DNA of 34,656 bases from the NCBI GenBank assembly GCA_015056415.1, contig SVGJ01000025.1, forward strand, positions 1-34,656. Direction: 5' to 3'. This DNA comes from Clostridiales bacterium (GTDB lineage: Bacteria > Bacillota > Clostridia > Christensenellales > Aristaeellaceae). Under the pieces are notes generated by a model, which saw nothing but the letters and a program-made list of their open reading frames with translations, was not told the DNA's origin and made no database searches. Positions 21,470 to 29,562 of the stretch are shown here, one piece after another. Position 1 is the first letter of the stretch, and every line of letters begins with the position of its first letter. The position numbers were made by a program, and so were the translations under genes.

Positions 21470-22469
21470 TTATGAACGCAGCTGGTGGCCCCGGCTCCTG
21501 CAATGGCTGGAGGACGGCTCCACCCGCCTGGATGACGAGCTGACCGCCGAAATGGAGGAATCCCGTGAGGGACACCTGCTCCCCTCCCACGAGGATGTGG
21601 CCGCCCACGAGACCCGGCTGGAGGAGCGCCGCCGCCAGAAGCTGGCGGACGAGCAGGCAATGTATGACCATGCCCACCAGTGGAGCCGCACCAAGGGCGC
21701 GAAGCTCGCCAACTGGCTGTACCGCATCATGGCCGTGGTGGTCTGCGTGAGCATCATCTGGGTGCTGCTGCAAACGGCCTCCTATCTGCCGCCCTTCGGC
21801 TCGCCGGATAACCCCGTGAACAACGAGGTCAGCAGGCGCTATATCGAAAAGGGTATGGAGGAGACCGGCGCGGTGAACATCGTTGCCGGCATGATCCTGG
21901 ACTACCGCGCCTTCGACACCCTGGGCGAGAGCAACGTGCTGTTCATCGCTGCCTGCTCGGTGCTGATCCTGCTGCGTGTCTCCTCCGACAAGCATGACCC
22001 CACCTCCGTTTACCAGTTGGAGGTAGAGGCGGACGACCGTATGTACGAACCCAAGAACGACGTGATCCTTCAGCACATCGCCGCCTTCCTGGTGCCCATG
22101 ATCCTCCTCTACGGTGTGTACGGCGTGATGAACGGTCACATTTCCCCCGGCGGAGGCTTCTCCGGCGGCGCGGTGATGGGCGCGGCGCTGATCCTGTATC
22201 TGAACGCCTTTGGCTTCAAGCGGACCCAGCGGTTCTTCACCTTCAAGACTTTCAAGACCGTCTCGGTATGCGCGCTGAGCTTCTATGCGCTCAGCAAAGC
22301 CTATTCCTTCTTCACCGGCGCCAATCACCTGCCCTCCATCATCACCCCCGGCAACCCCGGCGACCTGTTCTCCGCGGGACTGATCCCCTACCTGAACATC
22401 GCCGTGGGCGCGGTGGTCTGCTGCACGATGTACGCCTTCTACACCCACTTCCGGAAAGGAGATATGTAA
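21450..22469 (+). CDS. mrpB: Fusion of an MbhE-like (MrpA C-terminal) module with MrpB
   Basis: 339 residues. Residues 1-85 are a soluble charged extension with an Arg/Glu-rich helix (HETRLEERRRQKLADEQ) not usual in either family. Residues about 90-180 are MbhE-like: helix YRIMAVVVCVSIIWVLLQTA, then NNEVSRRYIEKGMEETGAVN and the motif GMILDYRAFDTLGE, the end of canonical MrpA. Residues about 205-339 are MnhB: HIAAFLVPMILLYGVYGVMN, HISPGGGFSGGAVMGAALIL and two further helices. In archaeal Mbh these are separate subunits E and F; the fusion keeps them adjacent. Fourth junction in the operon with overlapping genes. Confidence 0.9.
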   Translation: MAKIRNDYERSWWPRLLQWLEDGSTRLDDELTAEMEESREGHLLPSHEDVAAHETRLEERRRQKLADEQAMYDHAHQWSRTKGAKLANWLYRIMAVVVCVSIIWVLLQTASYLPPFGSPDNPVNNEVSRRYIEKGMEETGAVNIVAGMILDYRAFDTLGESNVLFIAACSVLILLRVSSDKHDPTSVYQLEVEADDRMYEPKNDVILQHIAAFLVPMILLYGVYGVMNGHISPGGGFSGGAVMGAALILYLNAFGFKRTQRFFTFKTFKTVSVCALSFYALSKAYSFFTGANHLPSIITPGNPGDLFSAGLIPYLNIAVGAVVCCTMYAFYTHFRKGDM

Positions 22470-22472
22470 GCC

Positions 22473-22838
22473 ATGAGTCTTCATAATTATCAGGAAATGG
22501 CCGCCATGATCCTCTTCGGCATCGGCTTCACCACCCTGCTGCTGCAGAAAAACCTCATCAAGAAGATCATCGGCTTTTCCATGATGGACGCCGCGATCTA
22601 CCTGTTCCTTGCCGCCAAGGGATACATCGAGGGCCGCACCGCACCCATCGTAGTGGACGGCGTTACCTCCATGGAGAGTTACATCAACCCCATCCCCGCC
22701 GGCCTGGTGCTGACGGGCATCGTGGTAAGCGTTTCCGTCACCGCGCTGATGCTGGCGCTGACGGTGCGCCTCTACCGCCGCTACCATACCCTGGACATAG
22801 ACCGCATTACCGCGCTGGTGCGAAGGGAGGAGCAGTAA
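22473..22838 (+). CDS. mrpC: Mrp/Mbh-like complex subunit C (NuoK-like)
   Basis: 121 residues, three helices. MnhC/NuoK family: FGIGFTTLLLQKNLIKKIIG, MMDAAIYLFLAAKGY and PAGLVLTGIVVSVSVTALML. Corresponds to MrpC/MbhG, which carries part of the proton path next to the antiporter-like subunits. AAAGGAG precedes the ATG by about 10 bases. Confidence 0.92.
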   Translation: MSLHNYQEMAAMILFGIGFTTLLLQKNLIKKIIGFSMMDAAIYLFLAAKGYIEGRTAPIVVDGVTSMESYINPIPAGLVLTGIVVSVSVTALMLALTVRLYRRYHTLDIDRITALVRREEQ

Positions 22839-22841
22839 GCC

Positions 22842-24341
22842 ATGGAGATCTGGCAATCCATACCCTTCGCCTGCATCCTGCTGCCGCTGGGCTCCGCCGC
22901 CCTGACCAGCGCGATGAAGCGCCGCTGGGCCAAGTACTGGACGCTCTTCGTCATAACTGCCGTAACGGCGCTCTCCCTCATTTTTGTGGTGCTGATGAAC
23001 CGCTACGAGGGCAGCTTCACCTACATGATGGGCCACTACACCGCGCCCTGGGGCAACGAGATCCGCGCCGGCATGCTGGAGGCTGTCACCGCGCTGTTCT
23101 TCAGCATGATCATGCTGCTCTCGCTGCTGGGCGGCCTGAAGAAGGTGGAGGAGCACCTTCTCAATGACAAGCAGCCCCTGTACTATGTGATGCTGCTACT
23201 GCTCACCGCCGCGCTGATGGCGCAGATCTACACCAACGACCTGTTCACCGCCTATGTCTTCCTCGAGATCATGACCATCGCGGCCTGCTCGCTGATCACC
23301 GCCCGCACCAAGGGCCGTACCCTGGTGGCAGCTACCCGCTACATGATCATGAACCTGCTGGGCTCCGGCCTGTTCCTGCTGGGCATCACCCTCCTCTACG
23401 ACCTGACAGGCCACCTGCTCATGAGCAATATCAAGGAAGCCGTGGCCGCCCTGGCCCGGTCCGGCGAATATCAGATGCCCCTGACGGTGGTTATCGCCAT
23501 CATGAGCATCGGTCTGGGCATCAAGAGCGCCCTGTTCCCCTTCCACACCTGGGTGCCGGACGCCTACGGCTACTCCACCCCCACCTCGGCGGCGGTGCTT
23601 TCCTCGCTGGTGAGCAAGGGGTACATCTTCCTCCTGCTGAAGATCTTCTATCGCGTCATCGGTCTGGATGTGATCGTCTCCACCGGCATATTGGATATTC
23701 TCTTCGTCTTCGCCCTGGTGGGCATGGTGATGGGCTCCATCTCCGCCATCCGCCAGAGCGACATCCGGCGCATGATCGCCTTCTCCTCGGTGGCGCAGAT
23801 CGGCTATATCTTTATGGGCCTTGGTCTGGGCAACGAGCAGGGCATGACCGCCGCCGTGTTCCACATTTTCGCCCACGCGGTGTGCAAGGCCATGCTGTTC
23901 CTGGCCGCAGGCGGCCTGGCTGACGCCTCCGGCAACAGCAAGCAGTTCCGCGACCTGCGCGGCTCGGGCTTCCGCAGCCCCATCGCCGGCGTGGCCTTCA
24001 CCATCGGCGCGCTGAGCATGGTGGGCTTCCCCTTCCTGGGCGGCTTCACCAGCAAGATGAACTTCGCCATGGCTGCCATGGGCACAGGCGACACCCGGAT
24101 GATGCTGGTGCTGATCGTGCTGGTGATCTCCACCTGGCTGAACACCATCTACTTCCTCAAGACGGTCATCACCCTTTACCGCAAGCCCCTGCCCGACGCA
24201 AGCTACCCCGTGGAGCGGGGCAAGCGCGGCTTTTGCTTCAATGCGTCGCTGGTGCTTTTCTCCGTGGTGAATGTGGCGCTGGGCCTGTTCTCCCAGGGCA
24301 TTATCGAGGCCATCACCAACGGCCTTACCAACTTTGGCTAA
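22842..24341 (+). CDS. mrpD: Antiporter-like subunit 1 (MrpD/MbhH type)
   Basis: 499 residues, about 14 helices, Proton_antipo_M family. The charged residues on the proton path are visible: Glu in AYVFLEIMTIAACSL (helix 5), Lys in GIKSALFPFHTWVPDAY (helix 7), Lys in SSLVSKGYIFLLLK (helix 8), Lys in HAVCKAMLFLAAG and Lys in GGFTSKMNFAMA (helix 12). It is directly after mrpC, the MrpD/MbhH position, so it is the best orthologue of MrpD among the four copies. Followed after 27 bases by a second copy of the family. Confidence 0.93.
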   Translation: MEIWQSIPFACILLPLGSAALTSAMKRRWAKYWTLFVITAVTALSLIFVVLMNRYEGSFTYMMGHYTAPWGNEIRAGMLEAVTALFFSMIMLLSLLGGLKKVEEHLLNDKQPLYYVMLLLLTAALMAQIYTNDLFTAYVFLEIMTIAACSLITARTKGRTLVAATRYMIMNLLGSGLFLLGITLLYDLTGHLLMSNIKEAVAALARSGEYQMPLTVVIAIMSIGLGIKSALFPFHTWVPDAYGYSTPTSAAVLSSLVSKGYIFLLLKIFYRVIGLDVIVSTGILDILFVFALVGMVMGSISAIRQSDIRRMIAFSSVAQIGYIFMGLGLGNEQGMTAAVFHIFAHAVCKAMLFLAAGGLADASGNSKQFRDLRGSGFRSPIAGVAFTIGALSMVGFPFLGGFTSKMNFAMAAMGTGDTRMMLVLIVLVISTWLNTIYFLKTVITLYRKPLPDASYPVERGKRGFCFNASLVLFSVVNVALGLFSQGIIEAITNGLTNFG

Positions 24342-24368
24342 AACGATCTGATCGTAGGAGGCATTGCC

Positions 24369-25859
24369 ATGATCGGTTCCTGGTATCTGCTGATTCCCGT
24401 GCTGCTGCCCATTCTTTCCGGGCTGGCTGTCTGCTTTGTCAAACCCTTTGAAGACGCGAAGAAGCGCAACCCGTTCACCCTGTGCGTGATGGTTGTGAAC
24501 GTGCTGGCGCTGCTGCCGGTGATCTTCTCCCCCAGCATGACGCTGACCCTCTTCACCCTGAGCGATTCCCTGCCCATCTTCCTACGCACCGACGCCCTGG
24601 GCAAGATCTTCGCCGCGGTGATGGCCTTTGTGTGGGCCGCCGCCGGCGCCTACTCCTTTGAGTACATGGTCCACGAGGAGAACCAGAAGCGCTATTACAG
24701 CTTCTACCTGTGCACCCTGGGCGTGCTGATGGCGCTGTGCTTCGCTGGCACCATCGTCACCTTCTATATGTTCTACGAGTTCATGACTCTGCTCACCGTG
24801 CCCATGGTCATGCACACCGGCAAAAAGGACGCCGTGGCCGCAGGCATCAAGTACCTGATCTACTCCGTGGTGGGTGCTTCCCTGGCGCTGCTGGGTATCT
24901 TCCTGCTGAGTCCCTATGCCTCCACGCTGTCCTTCACTGCGGGCGGCGTGCTGGATGCCGCCAAAACCGCCGGACACGAGGGCTTCATCCTCACGGTGAC
25001 CTTCCTGATGATCATCGGCTTTGGCACCAAGGCCGGTATGTTCCCGCTGCACGGCTGGCTGCCCACGGCCCATCCTGCCGCGCCCTCCCCTGCCAGCGCG
25101 GTGCTTTCCGGCATCATCACCAAGGCGGGTGTGCTGGGCGTGATCCGTCTGATGTACTGCTTTGTGGGCGCTGAGTTCCTGCGTGGCTCCTGGGTGCAGA
25201 CAGCCTTCATGTGCCTGACGCTGTTCACGGTGTTCATGGGCTCGCTGCTGGCCTTCAAGGAGGGCGGCTTCAAGAAGCGCCTGGCCTACTCCTCCGTATC
25301 CCAGCTGAGCTACGTGCTGCTGGGCGTGAGCACCATGCATCCCCTGGGCGTGGTGGGCGCGCTGCTGCACGTGATCGCCCATTCCCTCATCAAGGACACC
25401 CTGTTCATGTCCGCCGGCGCCATCATCCACAAAACCGGCAAGACGCAGGTGGCCGAGCTGGAAGGCATCGGCAAGCAGATGCCTGTGACCATGTGGTGCT
25501 TCACCCTGGCCAGCGTGGGCCTGGTGGGCATTCCGCCCTGCCTGGGCTTCGCCAGCAAGTGGTACCTGGCCCAGGGCGCGCTGAACATGACCGGTGTTTC
25601 CGCCGTACTGAGCTGGCTGGCCCCCGCCGTGCTGCTGATCTCCGCCCTGCTGACCGCCGGCTACCTGCTGCCCATCAGCATTCGCGGCTTCTTCCCCGGC
25701 CACGATGAGGCGGGCAAGCTGAAGTTCTTTGACAAGTGCGAGGTCACCCATGTGATGCTCATCCCCATGATCCTTCTCACCGCGCTTTCCATTCTGGCTG
25801 GTATGTTCCCCGGCAGTCTGGTGGAGCTGTTCACCGCTGTGGCGAACGTGCTGATGTAA
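24369..25859 (+). CDS. Antiporter-like subunit 2 (Proton_antipo_M)
   Basis: 496 residues; TAGGAGG upstream. Same fold as its neighbours: Glu in YMFYEFMTLLTVP, Lys in GTKAGMFPLHGWLPTAHPAA, Lys in SGIITKAGVLGV, Lys in HSLIKDTLFMSAGAI, Lys in LGFASKWYLAQGAL. The P.HGWLP.AHPAAPSPASA block resembles NuoL/M and Mbx-type subunits more than MrpD. All key residues are kept, so it is probably an active ion-translocating channel. 12 bases separate it from the next gene. Confidence 0.92.
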   Translation: MIGSWYLLIPVLLPILSGLAVCFVKPFEDAKKRNPFTLCVMVVNVLALLPVIFSPSMTLTLFTLSDSLPIFLRTDALGKIFAAVMAFVWAAAGAYSFEYMVHEENQKRYYSFYLCTLGVLMALCFAGTIVTFYMFYEFMTLLTVPMVMHTGKKDAVAAGIKYLIYSVVGASLALLGIFLLSPYASTLSFTAGGVLDAAKTAGHEGFILTVTFLMIIGFGTKAGMFPLHGWLPTAHPAAPSPASAVLSGIITKAGVLGVIRLMYCFVGAEFLRGSWVQTAFMCLTLFTVFMGSLLAFKEGGFKKRLAYSSVSQLSYVLLGVSTMHPLGVVGALLHVIAHSLIKDTLFMSAGAIIHKTGKTQVAELEGIGKQMPVTMWCFTLASVGLVGIPPCLGFASKWYLAQGALNMTGVSAVLSWLAPAVLLISALLTAGYLLPISIRGFFPGHDEAGKLKFFDKCEVTHVMLIPMILLTALSILAGMFPGSLVELFTAVANVLM

Positions 25860-25871
25860 GGAGGCGCACCC

Positions 25872-27338
25872 ATGCTCTTGTACCTTACGCTGTTTATCCC
25901 GCTGCTGTTCGGCGCGCTGCTGCCGCTGTTCCGCTTCAAGTCTTTGAAGAGCCGCGGCATTTATGTGGAAGCGGTGGTGATCCTCACCTCCGTCCTTGCC
26001 TGGATGCTTCTCCTTAACCGCACCGAGACCCGCTATGACCTGTTTACCGTGATGGATGGGCTGACGCTTTCCTTCAAGGTGGACGGCATGAGCTGTATCT
26101 TCGCCGGACTGGTGAGCATCCTGTGGCCGCTGGCGTCGCTCTACGGGTTTGAATACATGACCCACGAGGAGCGCCCCAATACCTTCTTCGCCTTTTACAC
26201 CATGACCTATGCCGTCACGCTGGCGGTGGCCCTGGCGGCGAATCTGTTCACGCTGTACGTCTTCTACGAATGTCTGACCATCATCACCCTGCCCCTGGTG
26301 ACCCACAAGCAGGACGCCAAGTCCATCCGGGCAGGCCGCCGCTACCTGTATTATTCCATCAGCGGCGCGGCCATGGCGTTCATCGCGCTGGTGTTCACCC
26401 TGCACTACGGCGCCACCACCGATTTCACCCTGGGCGGCATTCTGGATATGTCCAGGGTCGCCGGGCACGAGCACGTGCTGCATCTGGTGTTCCTGCTGGC
26501 CTTTGTGGGCTTCGGCACCAAGGCGGCGGTATTCCCCATGTATGCCTGGCTTCCCTCGGCCTCGGTGGCTCCCACCCCCGTCACCGCCCTGCTCCATGCC
26601 GTGGCGGTGGTCAATGCCGGCGCCTACGCCGTGCTCCGCGTGATCTATTATGCCTTCGGCGCTGATTTCCTCTATGGTACCGACGCGCAGACCATCGCGC
26701 TGTGTATCGCCTGCTTCACCATCGTTTTCGGCTCCGCTATGGCCGTAAAGGAGCAGCACTTCAAGCGCCGCCTGGCCTATTCCACCATCTCCAACCTGAG
26801 CTATATGCTCATGGGCGCCGCCCTGATGACCCCCGCCGGCATGGTGGGGAGCCTGAGCCACCTGATCTGCCACGGCGTGATGAAGATCACCCTGTTCTAC
26901 TGCGCCGGCGCGATCCTGGTGCGCACCGAGCAGGAATACGTGCAGGATCTGCGCGGCTTCGGCAAGGTGATGCCCTTCACCTGCGGCGTGATGCTCATTT
27001 CCAGCGTGGCCATGGTGGGTATTCCCCCGCTGGCGGGCTTCGTCAGCAAGTGGAACCTGCTCACCGCCGCCGCCGCGACCGGCCGCATCATGGGCACGGT
27101 GAGCGTGGCAGCGCTGATCATCTCCGCCGTGCTGACGGCCATCTATCTTTTCACGGTGGCCATGCCCATGTATTTCCGCCCCCTGAACGAAGGCGTGACC
27201 TTCACCGAAAATCGCGACCCCGGCTGGATGATGAAGCTGCCCCTGGCAATCCTGACCCTTCTGGTCATCAGCCTGGGTGTTTGGTCCCAACCGCTGGTGA
27301 CCTTCCTGCGCCAGATCGCTTCCGGCGCCATTTTCTGA
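25872..27338 (+). CDS. Antiporter-like subunit 3 (Proton_antipo_M), helix-8 lysine replaced
   Basis: 488 residues; AAGGAGG upstream. Glu in YVFYECLTIITLPLV, Lys in GTKAAVFPMYAWLPSA, Lys in HGVMKITLFYCAGAI and Lys in LAGFVSKWNLLTAA are present. At the helix-8 position, where the other three copies read SKG, TKAG or TKSG, it reads LLHAVAVVNAGAYAV, so Asn248 replaces Lys; the LLHA.. wording resembles NuoL/MrpA N-terminal modules. It keeps GFEYMTHEERPNTFFAFYTM and the acidic helix-3 region. It may translocate by a modified path or be structural. Confidence 0.92.
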   Translation: MLLYLTLFIPLLFGALLPLFRFKSLKSRGIYVEAVVILTSVLAWMLLLNRTETRYDLFTVMDGLTLSFKVDGMSCIFAGLVSILWPLASLYGFEYMTHEERPNTFFAFYTMTYAVTLAVALAANLFTLYVFYECLTIITLPLVTHKQDAKSIRAGRRYLYYSISGAAMAFIALVFTLHYGATTDFTLGGILDMSRVAGHEHVLHLVFLLAFVGFGTKAAVFPMYAWLPSASVAPTPVTALLHAVAVVNAGAYAVLRVIYYAFGADFLYGTDAQTIALCIACFTIVFGSAMAVKEQHFKRRLAYSTISNLSYMLMGAALMTPAGMVGSLSHLICHGVMKITLFYCAGAILVRTEQEYVQDLRGFGKVMPFTCGVMLISSVAMVGIPPLAGFVSKWNLLTAAAATGRIMGTVSVAALIISAVLTAIYLFTVAMPMYFRPLNEGVTFTENRDPGWMMKLPLAILTLLVISLGVWSQPLVTFLRQIASGAIF

Positions 27339-27354
27339 GAAAGGAGGCTTCCCT

Positions 27355-29472
27355 ATGGTACTTCTCCCCATCCTGGTCTTTGGCCCCATGGCGATGGCCG
27401 CCGTGTGCTATCTCATTGGCCGCAGGTCCAAGACCGGGCGCGACGTAGCCGTTGGTCTGACGGGTATCGCGACCTTCGCCTTGTGCGTCCTCGCCTGGAA
27501 CAGCGAAGCCTCCTTCACGCTGGAGGGCTTCTGCGGCCTGGGCCTGCACCTGAGGGTGGATGGCTTCCGCAGCCTGTACGCCTGCATCGCCGCTTTCATG
27601 TGGATGATGACCGGCCTGTTCTCCCACGAGTATTTCGGCCACTATCACAACCGCAACCGCTACTATTTCTTTAACCTGATGACCCTGGGCGCCACCCTGG
27701 GCGTGTTCCTCTCCGATGATCTGTATACCACCTTTATCTTCTTTGAGGTCATGTCCCTGACCAGCTATACCTGGGTGGCCCAGGAGGAGACCCCCGGCGC
27801 CATGCGCGCAGCCGGAACCTATCTGGCTGTGGCGGTCATCGGCGGCCTGACCACGCTGATGGGCCTGTTCCTGCTGTGGCACCAGCTGGGCACGCTGTCC
27901 TTCACCGGCATCCGTGAAGCCATGGCTTCCCACCAGGGTAATGTTTCCCTGGCTGTATGGCTCACGCTGGTGGGTTTTGCCGGCAAGGCGGGTCTGTTCC
28001 CGGTGCACATCTGGCTGCCCAAGGCCCACCCCGTGGCGCCTGCCCCGGCCAGCGCCCTGCTCTCCGGCATTCTGACCAAGAGCGGCGTCTTCGGCCTGAT
28101 CGTCCTGTGCGCGAACCTTATGCCCGGCAACGCTGCCTTTGGCAATGCGCTGTTGGTGCTGGCGGTGGTCACCATGTTCCTGGGCGCGCTGCTGGCGCTG
28201 TTCTCGGTCGATCTCAAGCGCACGCTGGCTTGCTCCTCCATGAGCCAGATCGGCTTCATCACCGTGGGTCTTTCCATGATGGTGCTCCTGGGCGAGGAGG
28301 GCTCCCTGGCCGCCTACGGCACCGTGACTCACATGATGAACCACAGCCTTATCAAGCTGGTGCTGTTCATGGCTGCCGGCGTGGTGTATATGAACCTGCA
28401 TAAGCTGGACCTGAACGAGATCCGTGGCTTTGGCCGCAAAAAACCAGTGCTGCACATTTCCTTCCTGCTGGGCGCGCTGTCCATTGGCTGCATCCCGCCC
28501 ATCGGCAGCGGCTACAACTCCAAGAGCCTCCTGCACGAGGCCATTCTGGAGCTGATCCATCACCTGGAGGCCCACGGTCATTCCGCGCTGCCCTACCGGT
28601 TTGTGGAGATCCTCTTCCTCGTCAGCGGCGGCCTGACCGTGGCTTACATGACCAAGCTGTACATCTGCATCTTCTGGGAAAAGAACCCCGTTCACCAGGA
28701 GAAGTACGATGGTATGCGCAAGTACATCAGCAAGCCCTCGGCGCTGGTGCTGCTGCTGAGCAGCTTGATCCTGCCCTTCCTGGGCGCGCTGCCTGAAATG
28801 TTCATGACCCGTGCTGGCGTTCGCTCCGCCGCCTTCTTCGGCCAGGAAGTCCTCCACCACGAGATCCCCTACTTCGGCTCCGCCAACCTGATCGGCGCGG
28901 CCCAGAGCATCAGCATCGGCGCGGTGATCTACCTCGCCATCGTCCGCCCCCTGTTGATGAAGAAGACCGAAAGCGGACGCGTATATGTGAACCGTTGGCC
29001 CGCCTGGCTGGACCTGGAGAACCTGGTTTACCGCCCTGTGGTCACTCAGCTGCTGCCCAATGTGCTGGGCGCCGTGACAGCGTTCATCGCCCGCATCCCC
29101 GAAAGCTTCGCCATGCTGAAGGTGATCCCCAGCCTGATCGTCGGCGCGGTGCGCTTCCTTGCCGAGCTGCCGGAGAACATCGTCCTGCTGCTGCAGGGCA
29201 GCGTCTTCCAGAAGCGCAAGAAGCGCCGTCCCGTGCCGGTGGGCAACCGGTTCACCTACGGCTTTGGAACGGCTCTGAACGGCCTTGCAGCAGCTCTGAA
29301 CGCCACATTCCTGCGCAACAGGCCCATGCGTACCGATTTTGAGTACGTGCTGGACGCCTCCTGGCGCGAGCTGACCCAGGGCACCCACCGCATCACCGCC
29401 AGTATGTCCTTCGGTCTGCTGCTGATGTGCATCGGCCTGTTCATCACCTGTATGTATCTCCTCCGGCAATGA
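27355..29472 (+). CDS. Antiporter-like subunit 4 (Proton_antipo_M) with long C-terminal extension
   Basis: 705 residues; AAAGGAGG upstream. Core of about 14 helices with Glu in FIFFEVMSLTSYTWVA, Lys in GKAGLFPVHIWLPKAHPV, Lys in SGILTKSGVFGLIV, Lys in NHSLIKLVLFMAAG and Lys in GYNSKSLLHEAI. After residue about 540 comes an extension of 165 residues: PAWLDLENLVYRPVV, amphipathic helices, a basic patch QKRKKRRPVP, and a last membrane helix FGLLLMCIGLFITCMYLL. The design is like NuoL/HyfB or Mbx distal subunits, where a lateral helix braces the arm. Last gene of the operon, closed by a strong terminator. Confidence 0.92.
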   Translation: MVLLPILVFGPMAMAAVCYLIGRRSKTGRDVAVGLTGIATFALCVLAWNSEASFTLEGFCGLGLHLRVDGFRSLYACIAAFMWMMTGLFSHEYFGHYHNRNRYYFFNLMTLGATLGVFLSDDLYTTFIFFEVMSLTSYTWVAQEETPGAMRAAGTYLAVAVIGGLTTLMGLFLLWHQLGTLSFTGIREAMASHQGNVSLAVWLTLVGFAGKAGLFPVHIWLPKAHPVAPAPASALLSGILTKSGVFGLIVLCANLMPGNAAFGNALLVLAVVTMFLGALLALFSVDLKRTLACSSMSQIGFITVGLSMMVLLGEEGSLAAYGTVTHMMNHSLIKLVLFMAAGVVYMNLHKLDLNEIRGFGRKKPVLHISFLLGALSIGCIPPIGSGYNSKSLLHEAILELIHHLEAHGHSALPYRFVEILFLVSGGLTVAYMTKLYICIFWEKNPVHQEKYDGMRKYISKPSALVLLLSSLILPFLGALPEMFMTRAGVRSAAFFGQEVLHHEIPYFGSANLIGAAQSISIGAVIYLAIVRPLLMKKTESGRVYVNRWPAWLDLENLVYRPVVTQLLPNVLGAVTAFIARIPESFAMLKVIPSLIVGAVRFLAELPENIVLLLQGSVFQKRKKRRPVPVGNRFTYGFGTALNGLAAALNATFLRNRPMRTDFEYVLDASWRELTQGTHRITASMSFGLLLMCIGLFITCMYLLRQ

Positions 29473-29498
29473 TCCGTGAAGACCATAACGCCATTTTG

Positions 29499-29530
29499 CC
29501 CCGCCCGCAGCATTGCAGGCGGGGATTTTT
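29499..29530 (+). terminator. Terminator of the Mrp/Mbh-like operon
   Basis: CCCCGCC-C-GCA / TGC-A-GGCGGGG stem (one mismatch) with a GCAT loop, followed by ATTTTT, 27 bases past the last stop. Confidence 0.85.
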
Positions 29531-29536
29531 ATGCTG

Positions 29537-29562
29537 AAAAAAAAGACCATCCGCAGATGGTC
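29537..29562 (-). terminator. Terminator of the HAD hydrolase gene, overlapping its stop
   Basis: Minus-strand GACCATC / GATGGTC with a TGCG loop, followed by eight T residues. The first stem bases are part of the HAD stop codon. It is convergent with the Mrp-operon terminator only a few bases away. Confidence 0.88.

Noticed and set aside
20068-24341. A standard seven-gene Mrp antiporter operon
   Set aside because: There is no single large MrpA; its C-terminal modules are separate, and three extra antiporter-type genes follow, so the order matches the Mbh-type membrane module better.
24582-27389. 935-codon open frame on the minus strand opposite the antiporter genes
   Set aside because: His/Gly/Gln-rich product with no domain, antisense to genes with strong family matches; an artefact of high GC at third codon positions. 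The same applies to 27268-29601, 21375-23156 and 781-1878 (minus) and 9009-10856, 14922-16241, 17660-19045 (plus).
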